Of a stretch of 12,111 bases of DNA, positions 1 to 7,259 are shown piece by piece (the stretch's first letter is position 1; the number at the start of each line of letters is the position of its first letter). This DNA is from a bacterium. Lineage in GTDB: Bacteria; Patescibacteriota; Minisyncoccia; UBA6257. The translations under genes and the position numbers were made by a program. Below the pieces are notes generated by a model, which searched no databases, was not told where the DNA came from, and worked only from the letters and a program-made list of their open reading frames with translations. The DNA is taken from assembly GCA_030673525.1 (NCBI GenBank), contig DAOVIY010000011.1, positions 1 through 12,111 of the forward strand, given 5' to 3'.

Positions 1-2925
1 AATATCAATGGCTTGAGCTACTCCGCCTGTATGAAATGTTCTTAAAGTTAACTGGGTACCTGGTTCTCCTATTGACTGAGCAGCTACAACACCGACTGCT
101 TCCCCTAAATCAATAGGTTTTCTCCATGCTAAATCAAGCCCATAACATTTCTGACAAATTCCATTTAAGCTTTCACAAGTGATTGGAGAACGAACTAATA
201 TTTCTTCAATTGAAGAATCTACTATTTTTTTAGTTAATATTTCATCTGTTAACTCTCCTTTTTTAGCTATAATTTTACCTTTTTTATCAACAACATTCTC
301 ACCTAAAATTCTTCCAAAAATCTTCTTTGTTAAATCTCCATTTTGTTTCTCAACCTTTTTTCTATTAATAATCAAGCCCTTTTTTGTTCGACAATCTTTT
401 TCCCTGATAAGAACATCTTGAGCAACATCCACTAATCTTCTGGTGAGATAGCCTGCAAAAGAGGTCTTTAAAGCAGTATCAGCCAATCCTTTTCTTCCGC
501 CATGCGAAGCGGCAAAATATTCCAAAACATTAAATCCTTCCTGATGGCAAGATAAAATAGGCATTTCTATCAACTGCCCCAAAGGATTAACCACTAATCC
601 TTTCATGCCCATAATTTGCGCAGCCACTGCCCAATTTCCTTTTGCCCCAGAATTAAAAAATATATAAACTGAATCTTGCGGATCTAAAGTTTTAAAAACT
701 AATTCTGATATTTGATCAACGGCATGCCTCCATTGTGTCTCTGTTAAAATCTTCTTCTCCTGCGCAGTTAAAAGCCCTTCTTCATATTGAGTTGTAATCT
801 CTTCAACTTTTTCAGATGTCTCATCTAAAATCTCTTTTTTCTTTGAAGGAACTCTTATATCAGTAAGTCCCCACGACATGCCTGATAAAGTAGAATAATA
901 AAAACCTAACTTCTTTATATTATTTAGAATTTCGGCGCTTTTATGAAAATCATTAAAATAATTAATTATATCTTTAGCAACACCTTTTATGTCTTTACTC
1001 GTCAATTGTTTGTTTATGAATGAAAAATCTTTTGGCAAAATTTCATTAAAAATAATTCTTCCTACAGTAGTACTAATTAATTTATTATTTTCTTTTGAAA
1101 TGCGAACCTTAATCCTTTCTTGAAGTCCGATTTTTTTATATTCATAAGCTAATAACGCATCATTTGAATCACTAAAAATTTTCTCTTTCTGTTCACTTGC
1201 AGATTCTTTTGTTTTTTCGTTTTTTTCCTCAGACATATCCATTGTTAACCAATAAATACCAGCCACCATTTCATGACGAGGCAACATAGCAGGTTCTCCA
1301 TCAGATGGCTTTAATAACCCTAAGGTTGATAACATTCTATTTTCACTTTCTCTCTGAGCTTCTTCAGATAAAGGAACATGCACCGCCATTTGATCTCCAT
1401 CAAAATCAGCATTAAAAGGCGGGGTTACTAAAGCGGATATTTGAATAGCTAATCCTTCAATTAATTTTGGACGAAAAGCTTCAATGCTTAAACGATGAAG
1501 CGTAGGCGCTCTATTTAAAAGAACAAATTTATTTTTCACTATATTTTCTAAAATCTCCCATATAACATCAGATCCCTCCTCAATTAAATGATTTGCAGCA
1601 CGAGGATTAAAAACTATTTCTCTTTTTATTAACTCGCCAGCTACAAATGGTTTAAATAATTCCAAAGCCATTTTTTTTGGCAATCCACATTCGTGAATTT
1701 TTAGTTCGGGGCCAATAACAATTACTGAACGACCTGAATAATCCACTCTTTTTCCTAAAAGATTCTGACGGAAACGCCCTTGTTTACCTTGTAAAATATC
1801 AGCTAAAGAACGCAACGGACGATGTTGGGCTGAATGCATAGGAGCAGCGCCAGAACCTTTTCTTATAGAATTATCAATTAAAGCGTCTACTGCTTCCTGC
1901 AGCATTCTCTTTTCATTTTTTATAATAACTTCAGGCGCTCTAAACTCTAATAATTTTTTTAAACGATTATTACGATTAATAACACGGCGATAAAGGTCAT
2001 TTAAATCTGATGTAGCAAATTTTCCTCCATCCAACTCTACCATTGGACGCAAATCAGGAGGAAGTACGGGAAGTATAGTTAAAAACATCCATTCTGGACG
2101 TGTCTTTGAACGTAAAAACCCTTTTGCTAATTTAAGACGATTAAGAACTTTTTTATCAACATTTTTTAAATGCGATTTCTTCTCAATTGTTTTTTCTAAC
2201 TCACTGACTAATTTTTTAAGGTCTATTTGTTCTAAGAATCTTCTCACTGGCTCACCTCCTGTTTCTGCTGTGAAAACTTCACCATATTTTTTTGAAAGAT
2301 TTAAATAATCAATTTCAGAAAAAATAGCTTTTGGCTTTATCAGATCTAATCCTATTCGCGCTTGATTACGAGATTTTGTTAAATCTTTTTTCTTATTTTT
2401 AGGCCATGATTTTGATTTAATCTTGTATTCAGATTCTATTTCATCTAAAGCTTTCTTTTTTGCGGCTTCATCTACAGAAGTTACAATATAACTATTATAA
2501 TAAATGACTCTTTCTAAAGCGGCCATTGGAACATCAAGCGCTAAAGAAATTCGTGAAGGAATGCTACGTAAAAACCAAATATGAACTGCTGGAGTAGCTA
2601 ATTTAATATGACCCATCCTTTCTCTACGAATAAAAGAACGTGTTATTTCTACTCCACAACGATCACAAACAATCCCTTTATAGTGAGCGCCTTTATATTT
2701 TCCACAAGGACATTCATAATCTTTTACAGGTCCAAAAATCTGCTCGGAAAAGAGACCTTCTTTTTCTGGCTTTTGAGTCCGATAATTGATTGTCTCAGCT
2801 TTAGTAATCTCTCCATATGACTTATTCCCTTCTATATATGACCAAGATAAAATCTCCTCTGGAGAGGCAATTTTTAAACCAAGCGCTTCAAAATCACTAA
2901 CCTTTTTTTCTGTGTCTTTTGTCAT
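1..2925 (-). CDS. rpoC: DNA-directed RNA polymerase beta' subunit, 3' end cut by window
   Basis: Catalytic beta' subunit of RNA polymerase. An uninterrupted frame of 975 codons runs from the ATG at 2925 to the window edge; roughly a quarter of the protein lies outside. Visible landmarks: N-terminal zinc ribbon C72-x-C74-x12-C87-x2-C90; clamp and lid region with the PVLPPDLRP motif (about 285-293); the active-site loop NADFDGD at 505-511, whose three Asp (507, 509, 511) hold the catalytic Mg; bridge helix about 811-831; second zinc site C845, C917, C924, C927; start of the trigger loop at 956-970 (GTQLTLRTFHTGG). A Lys/Glu-rich linker lies at about 564-582. It starts 14 bp after the rpoB stop, with no clear Shine-Dalgarno, so co-transcription with rpoB is likely. 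Oddities: Leu at the usual trigger-loop Met and several unusual residues in and near the bridge helix. Identity is certain. Confidence 0.98.
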   Translation of the reverse strand, partial: MTKDTEKKVSDFEALGLKIASPEEILSWSYIEGNKSYGEITKAETINYRTQKPEKEGLFSEQIFGPVKDYECPCGKYKGAHYKGIVCDRCGVEITRSFIRRERMGHIKLATPAVHIWFLRSIPSRISLALDVPMAALERVIYYNSYIVTSVDEAAKKKALDEIESEYKIKSKSWPKNKKKDLTKSRNQARIGLDLIKPKAIFSEIDYLNLSKKYGEVFTAETGGEPVRRFLEQIDLKKLVSELEKTIEKKSHLKNVDKKVLNRLKLAKGFLRSKTRPEWMFLTILPVLPPDLRPMVELDGGKFATSDLNDLYRRVINRNNRLKKLLEFRAPEVIIKNEKRMLQEAVDALIDNSIRKGSGAAPMHSAQHRPLRSLADILQGKQGRFRQNLLGKRVDYSGRSVIVIGPELKIHECGLPKKMALELFKPFVAGELIKREIVFNPRAANHLIEEGSDVIWEILENIVKNKFVLLNRAPTLHRLSIEAFRPKLIEGLAIQISALVTPPFNADFDGDQMAVHVPLSEEAQRESENRMLSTLGLLKPSDGEPAMLPRHEMVAGIYWLTMDMSEEKNEKTKESASEQKEKIFSDSNDALLAYEYKKIGLQERIKVRISKENNKLISTTVGRIIFNEILPKDFSFINKQLTSKDIKGVAKDIINYFNDFHKSAEILNNIKKLGFYYSTLSGMSWGLTDIRVPSKKKEILDETSEKVEEITTQYEEGLLTAQEKKILTETQWRHAVDQISELVFKTLDPQDSVYIFFNSGAKGNWAVAAQIMGMKGLVVNPLGQLIEMPILSCHQEGFNVLEYFAASHGGRKGLADTALKTSFAGYLTRRLVDVAQDVLIREKDCRTKKGLIINRKKVEKQNGDLTKKIFGRILGENVVDKKGKIIAKKGELTDEILTKKIVDSSIEEILVRSPITCESLNGICQKCYGLDLAWRKPIDLGEAVGVVAAQSIGEPGTQLTLRTFHTGGVAQAIDI

Positions 2926-2939
2926 AAACTACTTAATTA

Positions 2940-5900
2940 CTAATTATCCTTATTTCTTTCTTCTTCCTTTTTGACTCCAATTAAATTTACTGACAAAGCT
3001 AATGATTGCAACTCTTTGAGAATCACGTTAAAAGCAGCAGGAATATTCGGATTTTCAATTTTTTCTCCAGTAATTATAGCTTCATAAGCTGACCCTCTTC
3101 CAAATACATCATCAGATTTTATTGTGATCATTTCCTGAAGCGAGTATGCGGCGCCATATCCTTCTAATGCCCAAACTTCCATTTCACCGAATCTTTGTCC
3201 TCCAAAATGAGCTCGGCCGCCTAAAGGTTGCTGGGTAATTAAAGAATATGGACCAATTGCTCTCATATGAACTTTATCCTTTACCATATGTTCTAATTTC
3301 ATTATATACATTATGCCTACTGCCACGTCTTTATGAAATCTTTCGCCAGTTTTGCCATTATATAAAGCAACTTTTCCATCTTCTGGTAACCCGGCTTTTA
3401 CAAGTTCTTTTTTGACATCTTCCTCAGTGGCCCCATCTAAAGACGGGGTAACAGCTCTATATCCTAATTTCTGAGCTGCTAAACCTAAATGATTTTCAAA
3501 AACCTGTCCTAAATTCATTCGACTGCCTATTCCCAAAGGATTTAAAACCACATCAACTGGAATTCCATCTTCTAAATAAGGCATATCTTCTTCAGGAACA
3601 ATAACAGAAATAACACCTTTATTTCCGTGCCGTCCAGATAATTTATCCCCTGCCATAGTTTTTCTTAACTCTGCAATTTCCACGCTTATGCTTTTTATAA
3701 CCCCAACATTTAATTTATCCCCTTCTTTACGAGAAAGAATTTTTGTTTTAACAACTCTGCCTTGTCGAGATGGCTCAAGAGTTAAAGATGTATCTTTTAT
3801 ATCTTTCATCTGCTCTCCAAAAATAGCTTGTAGTAATCTTTCTTCAGGGGTTAATTCTGCTTTCCCTTTTGGTGAAATCTTTCCAACTAAAATATCTCCC
3901 CCTTTTACTTCAGCTCCTATCATTATTATTCCATCTTCATCTAAATTCTTTAATTTATTTTCGGAAACGTTAGGTATATCTCGAGTAGTACTTTCTTGAC
4001 CTAACTTAGTTTCTACTACATCACAAGTAAATTCTTCTAAATAAACCGAAGTAAAATAATCATTTTTTAAAACTCGTTCTGAAATAACAATTGCGTCTTC
4101 ATAATTAGCTCCAAAAAACGGCATAAAAGCAACCAATAAATTTTGCCCTAAAGCCAAAGCCCCATTTTCTGTAGCTGCTCCATCTGCCAACAAAGTTCCT
4201 TTTTTTACAACATCTCCTTTATTTACAACAGGTTTTTGCATCAACCAACTATTTTTATTGCTACGGCCAAAATTAATTAATTCGTAAGTTCTGTTTTTCT
4301 TATCACTTGTCTTTATAACAATATGATTTGCATCTGCTTCAATAACTTTACCCTCAATATCACTAATAAGACACTGACCTGATTCAAAAGCAATTTTTTC
4401 CTCCATTCCAGTACAAACTAACGGAGCTTTTGGCCTTAAACAAGGAACAGCTTGTCTTTGCATATTTGCTCCCATCAACGCTCTATTAGATTCATCATGC
4501 TCTAAGAATGGTATTAAACTAACAGCAACAGAGATAATTTGCTGACAGGAAACATCAATTAATTCGACTTCTTTGTTATGAATTAAAGTTGGCTCCCCTT
4601 TAACCCTTGCCCCAATTAATTCCTCTTCCATTTTTCCATTTTCATTGACATTAACAGTACCATGGGCAATTTTATATTTTAATTCGTCAAAAGCATTAAG
4701 CCAGATTATTTCATTAGTAAGCTTGGCGTTTTTTACTTTGATATAAGGTGTTTCAATAAAACCAAACTCATTTAATCGTGCATAAAGAGATAGGGAAAGA
4801 ACCAAACCGATATTCTGCCCTTCAGGAGTCTGGATAGGACACAAACGTCCGTAATGGCTGGTATGAATATCCCTAACCTCCAATCCCGCCCTTTCTCTTA
4901 CTAATCCACCTGGACCCATGCAAGTAATTTTCCTTTTATGTTCTAACTCTGAAAGCATATTCATTTGTTCCATAAACTGACAAAGCTGGGAAACATTAAA
5001 AAATTCCCGCAGCACAGCTACTAATTGTCGGGGATTTATTAATTGGGCAGGAGCCAATGTTTCGGGATCTAAAGTAGCCATTCTATCTTGTATTGTCCGA
5101 CGCATACGCATCAATCCAACCCTAAATCTCTCTGTTAAGATTTCTCCAACCGCTTTTACTCTCCTATTTCCTAAATGATCAATATCATCATCAATAGCCT
5201 CTGGATCATTATTTAATCTAATAATTTCTTTAATAATCGCTATAAGATCATTTAATATTAAGCTTCTTTCATCAAAAGAAGTATCAAGCTCAAGCCGTTG
5301 ATTAAATTTATATCTTCCAACTTTAGCTAAATCATATCTATCAGATCGGAAAAACATATTATTAATTAAATCATAAGCATTATCAAAAGTAGCTAATTCT
5401 CCTGGTCGTAAGTGGTGATAAATTTCAACATAACCTTCTTCCTGGTTTGTGGACGAATCTTTCTTTAAAGTACTTTCAATATATTTTACAGAAGATTTTT
5501 CTTCTTCAGTTTTAAACGCTTTTTGTATATCATCATTTGTCTTCAAGCCAAAAATCCTAAGTAAGGCGCTTATTGGCACTTTTCTTTTTCTATCTATTTT
5601 TACGCTAATAACCCCGTCATTATCAGTCTCAAATTCTAACCAAGCCCCGTGATAAGGGATAAGTTTTGCTCCAAATAATCTTCGTCCTCTAAAATTTACA
5701 GAAGAAAAATATACTCCTGGAGAACGATTGATTTGCGAAATAACAACTTTTTCTACACCATTAATAATAAAAGTCCCACGTGGAGTCATAATGGGAATTT
5801 CACCAAAATATACTTCTTGTTCTTTCTCAATACCTGTCTTTTTATGAATTAAACGTAATTTTACACGAATAGTAAATTCATAATTTAATCCTTTTTCTTT

Positions 5901-6128
5901 GGCTTTAATTTCCGATATTTTTGGAGGTTCAAAATAATAATCTTCAAAAGCCAATTCTAAATCTTTACCTGTATAATCCCCAATTGGTAATAACTCTTTA
6001 AAAACCTCCCTTATCCCTTTTTCTAAAAACCACTGAAAAGAATCAGTTTGAAATTGGGTTAATCGCGGAGGTTCTAAAATGCCCCGGGAATGACGGGCAA
6101 AAAATTTTATTGTAGGTTGATTAGACAT
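2940..6128 (-). CDS. rpoB: DNA-directed RNA polymerase beta subunit
   Basis: Beta subunit of RNA polymerase, partner of the adjacent rpoC product. I start it at the ATG at 6128 (1062 residues); the codon just upstream is TTG, which would add one residue. Family landmarks in order (counted from that TTG as residue 1): N-terminal protrusion and lobe with INRSPGVYF near 133; the rifampicin-pocket region about 377-406; GPGGLVRERAG directly after it; the RALMGANMQRQAVP segment; NYEDAI with the acidic pair near the active centre; GDKLSGRHGNKG; and the C-terminal clamp segment GGQRFGEMEVWALEGYGA. At 1062 residues it is much shorter than the E. coli protein (1342) and lacks its large lineage-specific insertions. 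The stop is TAG. A candidate promoter lies about 30 bp upstream; rplJ/rplL are not upstream. Several rifampicin-pocket residues differ from the usual ones (see findings). Confidence 0.98.
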   Translation of the reverse strand: MSNQPTIKFFARHSRGILEPPRLTQFQTDSFQWFLEKGIREVFKELLPIGDYTGKDLELAFEDYYFEPPKISEIKAKEKGLNYEFTIRVKLRLIHKKTGIEKEQEVYFGEIPIMTPRGTFIINGVEKVVISQINRSPGVYFSSVNFRGRRLFGAKLIPYHGAWLEFETDNDGVISVKIDRKRKVPISALLRIFGLKTNDDIQKAFKTEEEKSSVKYIESTLKKDSSTNQEEGYVEIYHHLRPGELATFDNAYDLINNMFFRSDRYDLAKVGRYKFNQRLELDTSFDERSLILNDLIAIIKEIIRLNNDPEAIDDDIDHLGNRRVKAVGEILTERFRVGLMRMRRTIQDRMATLDPETLAPAQLINPRQLVAVLREFFNVSQLCQFMEQMNMLSELEHKRKITCMGPGGLVRERAGLEVRDIHTSHYGRLCPIQTPEGQNIGLVLSLSLYARLNEFGFIETPYIKVKNAKLTNEIIWLNAFDELKYKIAHGTVNVNENGKMEEELIGARVKGEPTLIHNKEVELIDVSCQQIISVAVSLIPFLEHDESNRALMGANMQRQAVPCLRPKAPLVCTGMEEKIAFESGQCLISDIEGKVIEADANHIVIKTSDKKNRTYELINFGRSNKNSWLMQKPVVNKGDVVKKGTLLADGAATENGALALGQNLLVAFMPFFGANYEDAIVISERVLKNDYFTSVYLEEFTCDVVETKLGQESTTRDIPNVSENKLKNLDEDGIIMIGAEVKGGDILVGKISPKGKAELTPEERLLQAIFGEQMKDIKDTSLTLEPSRQGRVVKTKILSRKEGDKLNVGVIKSISVEIAELRKTMAGDKLSGRHGNKGVISVIVPEEDMPYLEDGIPVDVVLNPLGIGSRMNLGQVFENHLGLAAQKLGYRAVTPSLDGATEEDVKKELVKAGLPEDGKVALYNGKTGERFHKDVAVGIMYIMKLEHMVKDKVHMRAIGPYSLITQQPLGGRAHFGGQRFGEMEVWALEGYGAAYSLQEMITIKSDDVFGRGSAYEAIITGEKIENPNIPAAFNVILKELQSLALSVNLIGVKKEEERNKDN

Positions 6129-6157
6129 CAAAAAACAAAAAAAATTCCTAATTATAA

Positions 6158-6186
6158 TTAATAAGGACTTGCTTTCTATTGGTCAA
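6158..6186 (-). promoter_or_regulatory. Candidate sigma70 promoter for rpoBC
   Basis: On the minus strand a -35 TTGACC (6181-6186) and a -10 TATTAA (6158-6163) are separated by exactly 17 bp. Transcription would begin near 6151, about 23 nt before the rpoB ATG. The sequence just upstream of the -35 is A-tract rich (AAAAAAGGTTTTG), resembling an UP element. A perfect TATAAT (6151-6156) lies slightly downstream but has no -35 at proper spacing. Found by eye only; the -10 matches consensus at 4 of 6 positions. Confidence 0.45.
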
Positions 6187-6189
6187 CAA

Positions 6190-6249
6190 AACCTTTTTTC
6201 TCGCTTTGCTCAAAATAGGTTATGGTAACCTTTTTTGCTTTGTTTAAAA
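6190..6249. repeat. Imperfect direct repeat upstream of rpoB
   Basis: Two copies of a motif AACCTTTTTT followed by GCTTTGYTYAAAA occur on the plus strand at 6190-6215 and 6227-6249. The first has three extra bases (CTC) between the two halves; otherwise they differ at two positions. Read on the minus strand they sit directly upstream of the candidate rpoB -35. They could be a duplicated regulatory site or A-tract UP-like sequence; function unknown. Confidence 0.5.
6211..6237. terminator. 12-bp inverted repeat in the spacer before rpoB, possible weak terminator
   Basis: CAAAATAGGTTA and TAACCTTTTTTG form a 12-bp stem with one mismatch and a 3-nt loop (TGG on the plus strand). The 6-bp core AGGTTA/TAACCT is perfect. 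On the minus strand the 3' arm ends in TATTTTG, so it could act as a weak intrinsic terminator for the trmD unit. On the plus strand it is followed by six T, so it might also stop antisense transcription. It lies upstream of the candidate rpoB promoter and so would not be in that transcript. Confidence 0.4.
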
Positions 6250-6255
6250 ACGTTG

Positions 6256-6282
6256 AAATTAAAATAAGAGTTATTTTAATTT
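6256..6282. repeat. Perfect AT-only 12-bp inverted repeat downstream of the small unknown gene
   Basis: AAATTAAAATAA (6256-6267) and TTATTTTAATTT (6271-6282) are perfect inverted copies around a 3-nt centre (GAG). It begins 5 bp after the stop codon of the 70-residue gene. The stem has no G or C, so it would be a weak RNA hairpin. It may mark the 3' end of the trmD transcript together with the hairpin at 6211-6237, or be a protein-binding palindrome. Confidence 0.45.
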
Positions 6283-6287
6283 TAATT

Positions 6288-6500
6288 TTAAAATTTTAGC
6301 GCGTATAAAATAGATTGGGATATTCTTTGTGAAGTAATGCTTTTTTCTTTGGAAAAATCAACCTTCCAATCTTTAATACTTGTGACTTTTATTTTATTCT
6401 TTTTTAAAAATTTGTCAAGTGTTTTAAGCAATTCATCGCTTTTTTCCACTTGAATGCGATATTTTTGTCCCTCAATTGTATTAAAAGAAAGAAAAATCAT
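6288..6500 (-). CDS. Small uncharacterised protein coupled to trmD
   Basis: A 70-residue protein that I do not recognise. I chose the ATG at 6500 because it overlaps the trmD stop in an ATGA arrangement, a common sign of translational coupling, with AAAAAGG just upstream (very close spacing). An earlier in-frame ATG at 6527 would give 79 residues and a 31-bp overlap with trmD. The sequence suggests a beta-rich N-terminus (about 1-20, including GQKYRIQVEK), a lysine-rich amphipathic helix (about 21-35), a strand around KVTSIKDWKVDF, and a C-terminal helix after SITSQRISQS. There is no signal peptide, membrane segment, Cys motif or obvious catalytic residue. The composition is basic, so nucleic-acid or RNP contact is possible, but that is inference. 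Position between trmD and rpoB suggests a housekeeping role. Confidence 0.7.
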   Translation of the reverse strand: MIFLSFNTIEGQKYRIQVEKSDELLKTLDKFLKKNKIKVTSIKDWKVDFSKEKSITSQRISQSILYALKF

Positions 6501-7174
6501 ATCCTTTTTAAATGTTTGCGCCTCCATTCTTTAATCTTTTTATGGTTTCCTGAAAGCAAAATATCAGGAACTCGCCAGGTTATTTTTTTATTTTTCTTAT
6601 TTGGATAAAAAATTTCCGGCCTTGTGTATTGAGGATATTCGCCTTTTCCCTCAAAATCCATACTAAATGATTCCTCTAAAAGTGATTCCTTTTTAATAAC
6701 ACCGGGAATAAAACGAGCAACAGCATCAACTAAAATCATTGCCGGCAATTCTCCACCTGTTAAAATATATTCACCAATGGATATTTCCTCATTAGCTATA
6801 TACTTAGCAACCCTCTCATCTACTCCTTCATAACGCGGACAAATAAGTATTAATTGGTCGTATTTAGATAATTGTTTTACCTTTTTTTGTGTTAACTTCT
6901 TCCCTTTTGCGGAAAAAAGGATAATGCGGCATTTTTTAATCTTTTTCTTTTTTAAATCTTTTATAGCTTTAAAAATCGGCTCCACTTTAAAAATCATTCC
7001 CATGCCTCCGCCATAAGAGCAATCGTCAGTTGTTTGATGGCGATCTAATGTCCATTTCCGTAAATTATGAATATGAATTTTTATAAGCCTTTTCTTTTGG
7101 GCTTTTTTCAAAATAGAAGCATTAAAATAAGAATCAAAAATCTCAGGAAAAATTGTGAGAATATCAAAACGCAT
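6497..7174 (-). CDS. trmD: tRNA (guanine37-N1)-methyltransferase
   Basis: TrmD uses S-adenosylmethionine to methylate G37 next to the anticodon of certain tRNAs, which prevents frameshifting. I start it at the ATG at 7174 (225 residues) because MRFDILTIFPEIF matches the family's N-terminus; a TTG at 7195 would add seven residues. Motifs: YGGGMGM (about 54-60), RYEGVDER (about 114-121), and the knot segment SIGEYILTGGELPAM (about 132-146) followed by DAVARFIPGV with Arg154. The C-terminal part carries YPQYTRPEIF and VPDILLSGNHKKIKEWR. The usual catalytic Asp (D169 in E. coli/H. influenzae) of the DSF motif is Glu168 here (EESF). No Shine-Dalgarno is visible in the AT-rich leader. A candidate promoter and the khpA terminator lie just upstream, and the downstream gene overlaps its stop. 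Confidence 0.96.
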   Translation of the reverse strand: MRFDILTIFPEIFDSYFNASILKKAQKKRLIKIHIHNLRKWTLDRHQTTDDCSYGGGMGMIFKVEPIFKAIKDLKKKKIKKCRIILFSAKGKKLTQKKVKQLSKYDQLILICPRYEGVDERVAKYIANEEISIGEYILTGGELPAMILVDAVARFIPGVIKKESLLEESFSMDFEGKGEYPQYTRPEIFYPNKKNKKITWRVPDILLSGNHKKIKEWRRKHLKRI

Positions 7175-7193
7175 AAAATAATAAACAATTAAC

Positions 7194-7228
7194 AAAAAAT
7201 CGCGGTACCATTATAATACCGCAATTTT
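7194..7228 (-). terminator. Intrinsic terminator after khpA
   Basis: On the minus strand, GCGGTA (7217-7222) and TACCGC (7202-7207) pair across a 9-nt loop and are followed by G, A and six T (7194-7199). The stem can extend through one G-U pair and five A-U pairs. This is the usual shape of a Rho-independent terminator for the khpA transcript. On the plus strand the same hairpin is followed by a run of eight T at some distance, so it may work weakly both ways. Confidence 0.6.
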
Positions 7229-7241
7229 CGTTTTTTTTCAA
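7213..7241 (-). promoter_or_regulatory. Candidate promoter for trmD, nested in the khpA terminator
   Basis: On the minus strand a -35 TTGAAA (7236-7241) and a -10 TATTAT (7213-7218) are separated by 17 bp; each matches consensus at 5 of 6 positions. The -10 overlaps the loop and arm of the khpA terminator hairpin. Transcription would start near 7206 and give a leader of about 30 nt. By eye only; in AT-rich DNA such matches also arise by chance. Confidence 0.42.
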
Positions 7242-7259
7242 TCACGCCTAAGCGTAATT

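Noticed and set aside
179..421. Open frame on the plus strand inside rpoC (and similar plus-strand frames at 2608-2974, 3688-3999, 5449-5652, 9568-9966, 10226-10459 and 11752-11940)
   Set aside because: They lie antisense to firmly identified genes, show no family motif, and are explained by the reverse reading of AT-rich coding sequence.
6151..6156. Perfect TATAAT on the minus strand upstream of rpoB
   Set aside because: It is 24 bp from the TTGACC -35 and no other -35 sits at 16-18 bp; TATTAA at 17 bp fits better.
6497..7174. Possible recoded UGA (as glycine) as in some candidate phyla
   Set aside because: trmD and nusB both end at TGA at the expected family length, and conserved glycines use normal codons, so the standard code applies.
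7210..7215. Perfect TATAAT on the minus strand between khpA and trmD
   Set aside because: It is 20 bp from TTGAAA, which is too far; the overlapping TATTAT at 17 bp is preferred.
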